Notes: generated from the sequence alone by a model not told the origin. A DNA stretch of 64,000 nucleotides from Gymnothorax reevesii (GCA_029721435.1 CM056577.1:113334219-113398218), one strand, 5' to 3'; counted from the stretch's first letter, positions 36,101 through 51,100 are shown. Made by a program: numbers and translations.

Positions 36101-39100
36101 TCTTCTCTTCTGTTAAACGGCTGACAAAGCCCGTGAGCTCAGCATTCTGCCTCAGGAGTCGCTCAGTGAGTGAATTTGAGGAGCCACTGGCAGGCAGGGC
36201 TGTGCTCTGTGGAAACACACAGGCACAGGAGAGAAAAACTCATTCGCTTACATTTGGGATCAGTAAATTACCAATGTCCATAGTATCACAGGAGAGAGTA
36301 GTCCCTGGCCCAAATCATACAAAATCCCGGCAGCAAGTATGAAAGGAATTCAGCGTGATAAATGCAAAACTGTGAGAGAAGAATTCAAGAATACGCACAG
36401 ACAGTCCTTACATGTTATTTCAAGGCTGTGATTTCAATGACAATGATTTATTTTTCAAACGGTTACTCTCAGTGCCAAATAAGCTCAAGAAAATTAATGA
36501 AGACAATGAAAGACAGCCACACCCATTTTCAGCTTGAGAAAACTTAACTGCCATAACAACGGTAAAACTATGTGTATGATTTTATGAAGCCTAGTCTGCA
36601 AAAAAAGGGTGGGTACTTTTCTGCTGTCCTAGACAGCTACACTCCAGTCCTGTCAGTCACTATGCTGAAGGACTTGATAGTCACAATAATGAAAGCTTAA
36701 AACCCAATAAAAATACCTATAAAAATTCACTCATACCAGTTAAGATTTATTCGATGTGAGTGCAGTGTGAAAGGCTAATGCTCACAGCCCTGTTTGATGT
36801 GAGCTGCACTTACCTGAAAGGCTGGAGTAAGTGCTGGTGCCTGCTGGAGCTGGGATATCACACTCTGAACACTATTCTGCAGCCACGCGAGACCTTCGCT
36901 ATCCAGCTCCTCAGCGCTCGCCCTGTGAACACACACAGGGGCACAGTGTGTGATTGCAGTCTTTCCTCAGCTCATGCTCTGACAGTCTGAAATTCCCACC
37001 CAGACGCTGCCTGCGCCCCTACTTACAATGACAAAGCCCACCCTGCTACAAAAACAATTAAATACTCGGCTCTGACTGGTTATAGTGAATATAATTGCAT
37101 ATATTTTGTTTAAATAACCTGATATTTTGAATATTAATTTACCAATATTTTGATAGTTACCATTTTTAGAACATAAACCTCCTCATGAAGGACTGACCGT
37201 ACGACAGTACATTCAACTCATCTCAAACATGAAAATGAAAAATCAAGACTTTTTTTGACCTCAGTTGTTTAAAAGCTCAATCCTTTTCACCATGTCCTTT
37301 TGTTAACAACCTGCGATTTTTACAGTGACAATCACAGCAGCAGTACTGCGTAAAAGTACTCTCGTGGCAGTCGTTATGGAGGCAATGAGACAGAAAAAGA
37401 GGGGATTACCTTCCTTTAGAACTACTGGTCATGGTTTTGATTTTCGTAGCAATGTGATGCAGTTGTTCGATGGCTGTGTCCGTGAGTTTGGGGTCTACAG
37501 TGCCCAAAGATGCTACATTAAATTCACGTCGAGAGATGGAGCTGGGGTCTGTCTCCAACGTTTCCTGAAATGCGCCGTCTTCAGACAATCTGCTGAACTC
37601 ACCCTCAGTTTTCAGCAGGCTCTGAGGTGAGGAAACACAGACCACTGAATTTAAAAATACTACTACAGACTAGGGATGATAACAATTAATCGATGATCAA
37701 CAAATCGATCCTTAAGACTTTGGTCGATCACGTGAGGTTTAATCAATCTATCAAATTACAGATCTGAAATAGAAACAGCAACAGCCTCCTATAACATTCC
37801 AGCTGCTGTCAGAGGACTGTTTCAATGAGCCGCCAACAGAGGGCGTGATGACAGCAGATAAATACTGGTGGAAAATACACAATATATTGCTATGAAAAGA
37901 AAGCTTTGCTTGAGTGGAAAAAAACTTGTGAAAAAAAAGTTGGTGTAGTGTTTTATCAGAAGAGTTTTCATGTGGTTTTTTTTTTTTGATTCATTGACGG
38001 ATGGCTAAGTAATTTTACCAATGATCGATTAAGGGAGGTGCTTGCAATTTGCATCCCTACTTCAGACAGTACATCAAAATACTTTTGTATCAGTGAACTA
38101 TTCCTAAAGACCAGGCATACTCAAATCTGGATCTGGCCTGGGTTTTCTTTAATCCCATGAAAGTAAATTAACTGTAAGTGCCTCTGATTGGCTGGACTGC
38201 CTTTAAACCTGACTCCCAGCTGAAGAAAGAGTGGAAAGGCAGCAGCTCTCTGACTGTGATTTGAAGGCCAGGGCTATAGCAATAATCACAGAACAGAAAT
38301 TGCCAGTGTCTTTAATACAGTTGTAGTGCGATCGAAAGGGAGCAGGCTGAAAGACGAATCTCGACTCACCATCTGCGCACTGGGTTGTAGCGTTTCACCA
38401 AGACCTTGAACTTGCGACACTTGGTCCTGCAGCTGGTCTCTCTCCAGCTGCAGTTTGAGCGCCTGCTGCGTCTTCCGGTCCACCTGCTGCTGCAGCTCCT
38501 GCACCTGGGCTCGCAGCCTCTGCTCCCCCTCCTGCAGCTCCTGCAGCGCCCTCAGGCCCTGCTGCCCAGCCTGCCGCTCCTCGTCGCACTCCAGCCTTAC
38601 CCGTATCACCTCCAGCTTCAGTCCCTCCACCTCCCCCAAAAGCTGCACCACCTGTGTCTGCTTGTCCTCTAGTTGCGAATGTAAGGACTCCAGGACGCCG
38701 GCGTCCATCTGAACGCACTCGTCCTCAGCGCTGGCCTGGACTGGGTGCTCCTGACTCCCATGCCGCTTTCGCTGGCTGTGAAGCTCCCGCTCCCTCTCCA
38801 GGGCTCTCTCCAGCTCCAGGGCCCGGGCCTGCGCAGACTCCAGCTGCACCTGCAGTTCTGAAATGCGGCCCTGTTCGCGGGACGACTGAGACTGGTGCTG
38901 GGCCAGGCCGTGGTCCACTTGTTGCTTGAGCTGAGTCGACGTCCTCTTCTCCTTCTCTACAGCTTCACTCAGCTGGGCCACCTTCTTCTGCTCCTCCAGT
39001 AATAACAGTCTCATATCCTGGACACATCGAGACAGTATTTGACAACAGACCAAACTGATGTGGACAACAGTTCATCATTCAAACACTTAGCAAAATAAAA

Positions 39101-42100
39101 TCCATCACATCAATCATAAGCATATACTCAAAGCAAATACTCAGATCCCCCACCACGAGATGGCCAATACCTGCCCTAGGAACAAAACATTGCAGACAGA
39201 CAGATGGACAGGAGGACGGACGAAAATATAAAAAGGCACATCTACACAATGAAATGTAGCCATATGTTAAATTGAGGGGCAAAATATTGAATAGTTGAGG
39301 AGTTCTGTCCCCAGAAAGAACAAAATGGCTAATACCTATCTTGGAAAGGAGACGCGGTGGAGGGACAGACAGACAGACAGACAGAGAGGCAGACAAACAG
39401 AAGTATGAAAAGGCACATCTACACACTGAGATGGATCCACATGAAATTTGTCAAGAAATATTGAATGGTTTAGGAGACCTGGCTTGGAAAAGAATGGGAT
39501 GGCTGATATCTGGCCTGGAAACAGAACATGGTGAGGGGATGGGCAGACGAACAGGAGTGACAGTTGTATGCAAAGACACAACAAGACAATAAGATTAATC
39601 TATTAATTAAATTTTGTTGTGAAACGTTAAACAGTTTAGCAGTTCTCAGTCAGAAAAGAAGATGGACGGACAGACGAATGAATGGAAACGCGGAAGGACG
39701 ACACTCATTCATATTATATCCCCAGCCAGTTTGTGGTGGGGATAGTAATGTTCCTAATAGGACAACAGAATTATCAATAGATTTTCCTTCAAGCAAATTT
39801 TTGATGGGGAAAATGATGTCCCACTGATTACAGTTTGATAAACACTGCTAAAAAACTCCAAATCCCTCCAACTCCAAGCAGTCCCGCCTTAACCTGCCGC
39901 GAGGACCTGGGGCTGAGACGCTCCATAGGACCCCCATAGCTGCGTTTATCTACAGCGCAAAACATATTAGTTTCTCCTCCTGAGCCGGAAAACACCACAA
40001 TATTCACATGAACAGGTGACCAATTTACTCAGGCCCATACTATAAACTCAAAATAAACTAGGATGTCAGTCTTAGACAGAAAACTTTTTTTATAACAACC
40101 ACACACACAGCGACCCATAAGTGAAAGACTAAACTGTTTGATTATATAATCAAGATGCATGAACATTTTATTCCACTCCATTACATGTAAACAAGTCAAA
40201 GTTCATGAAAATTGCCATTTCCGTTTAAAGAGAGATAAAATTCCACTTATGACTTAATTTGGGTTTTTAAACTGTATTTATTTTCAGGTATTATTGTATT
40301 TTTTTATTTTTTTACAATAAAATGAAGCTTATCAATGAGAAAGAAATAAAAATCACAACTCGAGTCTCATGAATGTGATATCTCGGGCTCCAATTTATCC
40401 CCTAAATGTCAGTGAATGAAACGCAGTGTATGCTTCCAGTTGGCGGTCTCTTCAAGTCAATGCGATGAATAATATGCTAGCTAGCATGCTCATGCTTCTC
40501 GCCATTGAATAAATACATTAAAGTTTCTACGACAACCGTTACAAGTTTAACTTATTACTCTGATGGGGAAAAACGGTCCCATGTTAGCTGGCGAATTATT
40601 GACTGCATTGACTTGAACAGACCGCCAATTAGAAATGGTGACCAGCAAGACTGGTAGCCTTATCGTGGCGTAGATATTTGGCTGAAATTTGCCTATGAAT
40701 GTAATCTATCCAATCGCAACGCAAGGAAGATGGATTACACGTGTGTAAGAACAAACATGTATGACATGGCTGTCATAGACCGATTTTTTATATTTATGGG
40801 ATAAAATATCATTCAGTCATGCGAGAGACTACTGGTGGCAATGCGGTTCTATCAAGATGGCAGCTACGATCGAGTCCTGTTTTAGGGGTGGGCATATTCC
40901 ACGCATCAATTTCAACCATAAACATCGGTAACAAAGGTGTTTTCGGTAGAGGTTAGTGTCAATGTTCAATTTGTCTAATGTGGCACGCTACAGTCTGGCA
41001 GTAAAAGTTCCTTCTGCGCCGGGAATGAATGGGGGGGCAGCAAGGTGCTCAGCCAGCTGTGCAAACAGGACGGCGGTGTTTAATCTTAAATTAAGGCTGT
41101 TAGCGACTAAAGGGCGTTTGGACTCCTGTCTCTGGCACATTTGAGTTTGGCATGGTCCTCAGGGGAAAAATACGTTTGTTTGGAACATCATTTCTCCATC
41201 AGCAGAGTTTCCATGAATTACCTGGGATTTTGTTTATGAATACCAATTCCATGACTTGGCCTGTGATCCCGCGATGAAGAAAAATCAGTACAACTACATT
41301 TGAATACGTTACATGGCAACACTATCCCTCTCTATTTTGATTGGTTGAGTCACTGGGCCCCGAGGGTTACTCTAAATTTGACCAATCACCAGCTACAAAG
41401 ACGAATATTTTTTTTCATTATTGGCTAATGATAGGCCCCTGATCCTCGTAGGCCCTGGGGCTTCAGCCCAGGTAAGCCCATGAATTAAAGCGGCCCTGAC
41501 TCCAAGTTCACTCTTGATAAGACAGTCAGCCAAGTGACTGTAAATGCAATAAAAGTAAGGCACTATTACCTCAATCTCTTCTCTTTCGTTCTGTTCCTTT
41601 TTCTCTGCTTTGCATTTTTCTTTTTCGAATGCCCACTGCAACTCTCTTGATTTCTTTTGTTCATCGTTCAGCTTGTTATTAAGACAATCCACTTCAGCTG
41701 CTTTCTCAGTAACTTCATTCCTGTAAATCACATGGAAGTCATTATGACCCTTACAGCCAGGCATATAATCATTAACAGAGCAGAGCATCAATATTTTGAG
41801 AGATGCGTAGTTCTCCCATTTTGGGGTTTTGACTGAATTTTGTTCCTGTTATGTTACACCAGTGGTTCTCAAACTCGGCCCTGGCGCCCCACCGTGTAAA
41901 CTTGGTTTTGTTCTGACCACTACTGCAATCTTAAGATTTTAAAAAGCTGTTGATTTGCCTTAATTAGGTACATTTATGTTGAAAGCAGTTATTTCTCCTC
42001 TTAAGCCACATTTGAAAAATCTACACATGCCACGAAGAGTTAAAATTTCATATCCACAATGATATATGCTAGAAACCAGTATAAATAACTGCAGAGGTAA

Positions 42101-45100
42101 ATTTGACCAAACCCTTAATGAACGTAAAAAATAAATAGGTTCCTCATTGGTGGAACTGTCAACACGTGGTAGCAAAAACCAGCAATTTATTTGGCAAGTC
42201 ACACCTGTTTTGTTTCATGTTCATTTTCTTAAATTCAGACAAATTATTTTGAAAGATTTCAAAACACCTGTGTTCAGCAACCCATTTCGAAGTTTACGGA
42301 TTTTCTCAGAGTCTAATTTGATCTCTTAAGAAATGTTTTTACCTGAAAATCCTCACAATACGGAAAAATAAGCATATTATGCTTGAGAGTTTTTATTCTT
42401 CGTGGCACAATGGATACGTCCATAAAAATGCGACTAAAGGTGGTAAATAACTGCTCTGAACATGGATAGCAGCTAATTAAGACAAATCGACACCTTGTTA
42501 AAATCCTAAAATTGCAGTTGTGGGAGGACCAAAAACCAGCATCACAGTGGGGCGCCAGGAACGAGGACCACTGTATAAGGAGAACTATCACAACCGTGGG
42601 CAAGCTGTTTTTAGGCCTGTCTGGTGTTCTGGCATCATTGGTTCATGCACAAGAAAGTTAGCAAAAGGCCCAACAGTTGATTCTATGTCTGGCCTTCACA
42701 TCCAGTCCTCTGCTGTTATTGATCAACATGAGGACCGAAGTGGCAAAGCCAGCAATGCAGGCCATTATGGGCGGGGAGAATAAAGCTGAGACCAGGCCGA
42801 AACATGTTTGAGTAAACTGTGTGCAAAGATGGAGTAACACAGTGTAAACCGAAGAATGGCAACAAAAAAAATAATTAAAAAATCAGGATGTTCATTCAAG
42901 CAGATAATCAAAAAATAATTTCAATAAGGGCAGGACACTCTCCCAAACATGCTCATAAATATGAAAAAAGTCTTCTATAAAGTAATTATAAAACCAGGAC
43001 TACCATGTTCTTGCCCCGTCTCATTTCTCCATTATTATGATAACAGTTATTAATTTATTTTCTAAATCCATGGCACTTACTGCCTATTGCTGCTGAACTC
43101 ATAAAAACAGAGGTGCGCATCACTACTTTTTCATGATGCCTAGAATATTGAAAGATTTTTTTTGCGAAGTCACTCAGAACAAGTGTCAAAAATAGTATGA
43201 AATTAAATAAAATTAAATTCTGCCTTCTCATCAGTATGTCCTTCCTATGTAGTTATACGTCATGTGATGGTCCCTTAAAGGTGCACTATGCAATCGGTTT
43301 ACTTTCACTTCTGTTGACATTTGAATTATAACAAAACACAGGTAGCCCTTCCCACCCACCCATAGTTCCCTTCTTCCCATGCTTCCATAACTGTCAACTC
43401 TTGTCGGTGATTGGCTGGGACGGTTTGTTATGTTATGGGCACAGCCTGTGCCCCTTGTGTTTATTTGCAGTTTGTGACGCCTGTGCGGTCACCAGAGCCC
43501 GGATTTGTTTTTTTTTTACAGTGAATTTAGGAGCAGGCAGCTAGAGGATCGTGGAGAGATGACAGCGAATTGAGACAAAAATATAATCGCGCAAAAAGTA
43601 AACAAACTTGCATAGTGCACCTTTAAGGTGTTCAGTTCCAAAGTGGACACAACACTGGATATTTTCAAATCAGACTAAGCCTCAATTGGCAAAATCAACT
43701 TTTTTTATCTTCATATATCGTCTTGCCACAGTGACAAACTGTGCTTTAGGGCGAGTACTGAATATGTTTTAGTCCAACCAAGTGTTGATTAATTTCAGAT
43801 ATACAGTACTGCGCAAAGGTCTTAGGCACCACAGATTTTTTAAAATTTGAAATTGATGTTAGATGTTTATTTCAGTTTTCAATATTAGTGATGCTGTATA
43901 TTAAAAGCACATTTGAAGCATCAAAATTAAATAAAAAAAAAAAATCTTACAAAAGAACTTTGTATTTAACTAAAGACATCCGATACAAATAATACGCCAT
44001 GAGCCCTGATCTCAACTACAAGGCTGTCTGGGAATACCCGGGCAGACGGACACAAGTGAGACTGTGAGAAAAACTGAGGCATATTCTCCAATATGCCTAG
44101 TACAACCTAACTGCAAATAATCTTATAAAAGTACAAAACTGCAGTAAAGTGTCCCAAATTTTTTAGGCAAAGGATAGCCACACTAAATATTGATTCAAGT
44201 TCAATTTTAACAGTTCGCAATACTTTATAGTAAATTTTTCAATATTTAGAAACCTTTAATTTAATGAACTTTGGAGGCATCTTCGCCTCAAGGAATTGTG
44301 TTAAATGTGCCAAAACTTTTGCACAGTCCTGTAGTATGAGAGCATTTGTCCCTAATGCCCATAGTGAGAATAGGAATCCATGATGAATCCTTGCCTCAGT
44401 GTGTCGAGTGCTGTAAGGTGTTTGTGTTGAGCCTTCAATGTGGACTCCAGCTCTAGCTTGGTTTGCGCCAGCTCAGCCTTCAGTTCATCCAGCAGCATCC
44501 TCTCAGAGCGCAGGGCCTCAGGGTTCAGCGATACCCCAGCGTGTTTCTCCAAAACTGGCTGCTGCTCGGCCACACCTGAGGGGAAACGCCCAGAACAAAT
44601 TACGTTTTTTCCAGTAGCGCTCCATCGTTCAGTCATTTAGGCAGATTAATGAACGAAGATCACTGTACCGGCGATCCTGGGGTTCAGCTGGAGCTGCTGA
44701 AGTTGAGCTTTGAGTTGAGTGATCTCCGTGAGCAGGCTGTCTCTGTCGGCTTTCTGAAGGACCTCCATAGCTTCCCTCTGCTGGGCCTCCTGTCAGCGTA
44801 TGAACACAACGCAGTACTGGGTAAACACACTGCATTTTATATGCTCACTATAACAGTCTGATAACCACACAAAGTCATGTCATTCCAGTCCACGAAAGCA
44901 GATGGTACTACACGTTACTGGCGGACAACAGCCAACACAGTGGATGCGAAGTAAAGGGGGGGGGTTTAACAGTAAGGACATACATTACATTAGGATACAA
45001 TCAGTTACTCAATCCAACAGAAATTACAAAACTATGACGATGTGGAATTCTACAACTGTTATCGTGTCAATCAATCTGGAGCCATTTGGTTTCAAAGATA

Positions 45101-48100
45101 ACAATACGTGATCAATTTGGAGCAAGACACTGTTTTATGCACATATTGCCAATTTCAGGGCCTTAATCGCTCTCCAAAAAAAAAAGACGTTTTGCCAGTG
45201 TCAAAAACACATGTGATGACCATTTTAAACCCATACTAATCTTTCTATATGCCACTATACAACAACTTATAGATGCACCTTTTGCTTCTGCCACCCTCTG
45301 TATGATGGGTATGGGTTCAGTGCCACATTCACCCCAGAGCACGATTACGAGCTCCATCATGCTCACTCACCCTCGACTGGATCAGAAAATCCCAAAGTGA
45401 CCCAAAAACTAGATGGTCACCGACAGGAAGTGAATTCTGTTCTGAATTAAAGGAAGTAGAGGGAGGACCCACAAGGGCTCACAGCCTCCTTATTTCATCC
45501 TCATACGCAAGCAGCATTTGACCAAACTTCATGAATCAAAATGACCAGAAATGCATTGCAATAAACCCTTCAGATCATTCGACTTCCTTGATCTGATGCA
45601 GTCTTTCTCTCTTGGTACAAAGCCAAAAAAGTGAGCATGTGTGTAAAAGTTGTACCGTTAAAATTTAGGGACATGAAATGTACTCAGCGCCATTAAAAAT
45701 GCACAGGTGAGGTATGCACCGCATTTGTGGCAAATTGAAGAATCGATTGGTTTTTATTGCTTTTCCAGTGAGGCACGATTAGGAAATAAAGAAAAGCGCG
45801 TGGTATTGTAATCCTGACACGCACCATGTGCACGCGCCAAGCACTTCAGTACTAACGGTACTACTGTGCCGCAAGCCGTTCAATTTTCTTGATGCGGTAG
45901 TATTTTTCATTTTTTTTGTTGGCTTTATGTAGGCTATTGACCACACCAAAAAGAACAAGTCAAGTGTCACTGTACACATCACGAACAGGTCAATGTTTGT
46001 TATTACTGAAGTGATTGGTGCGTTCACATGGTGCGCGTCAGCATTACAATACTATGTGCTTTTCTTTACTTCATCGCGTGCCTTACTGGAAAAGCAATAA
46101 AAATAAATTGATTCTATATGTTGCCACAATCACAGGACATACCTCACCTGTGCGTTTTTAATGGCGCTGAGTATATATGAAAGCAAAACAATCTGTTCTT
46201 GCGGAAGAAGATGGGTTTTAGTCTGTTTGTTTTACACAGTTTGTAGTCTTGATTAAGTTGTTAATTGAAGCTGCTTCCAAGACTAGCTGTCAGTATAGGT
46301 TTTGAAGGGAACCACAATTATTTATTTAAAGAAATGTTGGCTGTGTTGCAATTTAATGTTGTCTTCCCTCTGCGGTGTAAGCTATGCGTTTTATGGATTT
46401 TTGTACACGCCAGCCTTAACCCTTTGTTTCCCAAATATTTACATTACGACAACTCACACCTTCTCGATCTCTTACCAGTTGGCTTATTGCACTTGCGCGA
46501 AAGCACGTGTACTCGTATTACTGCCGACCGGCTCGAGTCCCGGGCCTGTCTTATCATGATGTTCGCTTTGCATCTAAACACGTGGAACTGTTATCATGAG
46601 AGACAATGGCTTGAGTTCATGTGACATTATGATTGGTCTTGGGTGATATAAGAAGTCACACAGTGAGAAGCCATGTGCATACATTCCATTACTTTTGTAA
46701 ATTTAGTATTGTTCATTTTCGCCATGACCACGGTACACGTTAGTAAGTTGTGAGGTTCCAATATACGTCGAATCGTGCTTCCAAACTTACCATACTGTCA
46801 AGAATTTTTGATGTTTTATTTCCATGTAGCCGTCATATTGTCACCTCAAAATCTGTTTCTTTGTAAATAAAAGATGTAAATAGCGTAAATGGTTTTATCC
46901 TTATCGTATATTACATGAACTCAAGTCAGTGTTTGGATGGTTTAGATGCTGAACAGCACAGTTCTTATCACCCATAATGCCAACGACCATCAGTGAATAT
47001 AACAAGGACCAGAGCGCACGGCAGCACTCACTGCTGACCTGGGAACAAGACCCGCATGAGCTATCCTTCATAGAATGATTCGGGACTCAAGCCCTGCGAT
47101 TGTTCATGAGTAAACATGGCTCCCATTGCTAAGCGGTTAAACTAGAGATTCCTTGACCTGAGAAGATAGAGCTAAGGAATTTGAGGCTGCTAGCACAATT
47201 TACATCAAAAATTTTCTGTAAGTGGCATCAGGTAATGCTACCCAAGTTTCTCGGTATAATGTAAGCCAGGAATGTGAAGATCAATATTGTCAGCCAAGTT
47301 ATAATAACCATGTTAATAAATGTGCAATTGTCTCGGTCCCTTTCTAATGGATCATGCGTAATTCATTATACCATAGGCTAAAGAAATGCATGGAAAGACC
47401 CTATGATAAACACACATTAATGGGAAATGAACACTTTATGAACAAGTCCATGATTAGGGTACACTGCAAGTATTGGAAACCCTTTGAAAGAAGCAAGCAG
47501 GCATGTCCAATGTACGGTCTTCAGAAGGATAAAATTCCAAGGAGTAATTCCAAATAATACATTATACAGTAAGATTACAGGAGGAATTTTTTGCAAGTGT
47601 GACCACCCTATAATGGCTGCTGAAAATGGGTCTTTGCAATGACGTAAAAACTGAATCAACCAGAGTGCACTCGGTAGAGTGCATACAGCTCCGCCACTCC
47701 ATATATCTGTTCTTTTGGAAATAGAATATGCTCCAGCTCACTTCCAAGATTAAATCAACTCTTCCGCGGACTACCATCTACCATTTTGCCAAATTTTGCG
47801 CCTAACCGTTCATAACTTTTTGAGTTATTCGGTCAGAAATAACACACAAACCCAACTTAGATAGATACATTGTAATTCTTCCAGATGTGGAATACAATAT
47901 ATGTTCCAGATCACTTCAAAAATTTTATGAACTCATCCTTGGACTACCACCTATCATCCTACCAAATTTTGTGCCAAATCATTCATAACTTCTTGAATTA
48001 TCCTGTTAACAGACAAACGAAAAGACAAACCACTGGGTGAAAATGTAACGTTCTTGGTGGGGTAAAAATCAATTACTTCCAAAATTAATACCAATGTGCA

Positions 48101-51100
48101 AGACTGGCATTATTTTGACTCCTTTTTTAACCAATCCAAAGCTACACAGCAGATTAAAAACATCCATTTATTTAAAAAAAAAAAATAAAAAATTCCAAAC
48201 TTTTGAGGAGCACCACATGGATGCCAGTACCTGCTCAGAGAGCTTCTGCTCCAGTTGGTTGAGGCAGATGACGGCGTCGGAGGTGTCCAGTTGCTGGATG
48301 TGGGAGTACATGGAACTCTTCAGCACACTTCGTTCAGCTGCGAACACCTGCTGTACAGCCTGGAGAAGCTCAGCCCGCCAGTCTTTACTGGCCTCGACAA
48401 ATGGGCCTCCACTCTGCGGACATGTGCAAAACATGAAAAAAAAAGTCAAGCGCTATTCAAATTAAGTGTGGAAAAATAATCTGAAACGCAGCACCAGAAA
48501 CTGAACCCAGGCTACTTTCTATGTATTTTCACATGGTTTTTATAAGGCACTGGCGAAATGCGTATTGTTTTTAATGCAGTTGCGTGAATTTAAATGAAAG
48601 ATGGCATTTCACAATACTGCCGTCACTGGCATTATTTTGCTTCCTGTCAAATAAGTGTTGGAAATGCACACTGAAACTTATCTGGAACTCACACTGTTAA
48701 CATAAATGAGCCACACTTTATTTGAAGTATTGCTCATAAAGGCTTTATACAGTATGTATAATGCCTTCATAAATGAGACATAATGTCTTCATAAATCATA
48801 CATAAGCAAATATCATACTTTGTAAAGGTTGAAATAACACATCCTTCTTCAACACTTGACGCCAGCTGTGATGTAACTGACAGTGTCAATTAGCTAGTAG
48901 CTAAATGCGATAAAGGGCGAAATTGTCAGCAAAGTGACATCGTCATTGTCACATTTGGCATCACATGCTGAAGAAGGATGTGTGATTCCACCCTTTACAA
49001 AGTATGACATTTGCTTATGTATGATTTATGAAGACATTATGTCAAATTTATGAAGGCATTATATATGCTGTATAAAGCCTTTATGAGCAACACTTCAATT
49101 AAAGTGTGACCCATAAATGGTTAACTTGGATACCTTTTTTTTTAGCTTGAATGACAGCAGTTAAAGTGGGGAATAATGATAATTTTTCAAAAATATCACG
49201 ATTGAGTTCTGAATTCCAAAGCAGACAACTTTGCTATCTTCACTGTGAGTCCATTTTGAGATCCACTTGAGATTAAGAGACTTTTCTATGTACTGTAGTT
49301 GCCATTGGCTGGAGCATCTTTATTTGGCATTTCCCTCTTCAACTAGCTGACATAGCATTGAAATTACCATGGCAAAACTAGCAAATTGCTCGACATTGCA
49401 AAAGGACCTGCCAACCTGTGCTACAAAGTCATACTTTGTGCAAGTGTTGCATACCAGAAAAGAGGAAAATGACATTTTGCATTCAAAAAAGTACGATAGA
49501 TAACTTCATTAGGCTAAACAGAGTTTGAAATACATCCTCTGCAGATGCCCATCATGTTTGGAGGCCTTTGTGAACAGTTTTTAGTGAAACTTTTTTATGA
49601 CCTTGGAGGAAACATGGCTATCCAACTGTCTGTCATTTTTTTTCAGAATTTCCCTCACACAATGTGAGCAAAACTGGCGAGGTAAGAATGACCACTACCA
49701 TCCCTCTCCCAACTACTGGTGTCACAGTTTGGTCTAGGGCAAATGCATGAGGCCTGAAGTAAATGTTTTGACTGAATGTCATGGGCATATCGGATGTCAA
49801 ATTTATTAATGTTTGAAAGACCGGGCATGAGGGAAAAATTTTTTATCAAAAATCTATTTTAAATTTCAATTGTCAAGATTCATTAAATATTCTGCTTTCT
49901 GGTAAATGGAAATACTTCATATGCGAAACCCCCATATCAGCAATTTTGTTAAATATCTGGTTTTTAAAAGTTCATATTTCACACCATTCTTGTTCATATT
50001 GAGTATAAAGTACAGAAATGGTGTAATATGTTACTAGATTGTTGCGTACATTTCTACAGTTGCTGCATAAATCATTGTTTGTTTCTCATGTAATTAAAAA
50101 AAAAAATACTGTAAATTACGGTCATACTATAAAAAATTTTACATGATACTTTGGCAATAGAGTCCAGTGATAGAAGGGAAAAATCAGTGCAATACTTCGC
50201 TTTCTCTGTGGATCTGCATTGTGGATATGAGGCCCTTCAATTTGTCCACTGATGTTAACAAGGACTCCCTTTCCTTCAGCCAGCCTTGGCACTTCAGTTG
50301 GACACTGGTGACGTCAGGCCCCTCCTCTCCCTCAGCCAATGGCATCTCTGAGAGAGAAAGCACCTGCATGCCCTCCTGGTGCACCTCTCTCAGCAAACTC
50401 TATATAAGCACACATAAACAAACAAATGCATTCACTACGGCCTGCCACAGCCCTCCAAGACCATGCTTCTGAATGTTAATTAGGAAATCTTTTGGTCTAT
50501 TTAGAGCATCTAAAAAGCTTCAGCAATGTTTATCACAGTCGTAATGAACTGAACCTTTTTGGGAGAACAATGTTAATCATACAAAGTTAGAAAACACATA
50601 CAAATGTGTGGAGAATCATGCATTAATATTATCAAGTCACACCTTAATTCTGTCAGGAAGTAAATCGGTCTCATTGTCCCTCCTGGCTCCTTCGGGAGTG
50701 GTTCTGAACTCCTGATGCAGAACTACAGGGTCACCACTCGTCTGCTGACTCCAGTCTGAGCCACTGTCTGTGGGGTAGCAGACAAAGTTAAAGCGCACTA
50801 TAATTTGAAAACCATTTCATCAATGTCTTCTTGTTAGCCAACCTGGATGTTTCTTCTGTCATGGATTCCCAATGCATTTTTTGTGGGAATTTTGTGTTCC
50901 AACAAAAGTAATATCTATGATCAACATATGCTTAAGTGTGCTTAATTCACATTCTACTTCAATGAAATCCTTTGATATTGCAACTGTGAATTTCTAACAA
51001 AGCTACTATGTCCCAACTAAGTACCAACTTCCATCCAGGTTTCAAGCTCATGACCTGCAGCACTCCATCCATAACCTTACCACTCATGGATCCATCTTTG

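Noticed and set aside
38395..38929. GC-rich overlapping frames (Gly/Ala-rich minus strand, Ser/Cys- and Leu-rich plus strand)
   Set aside because: Out-of-frame readings of the GC-rich akap9 exon at 38370-39017.
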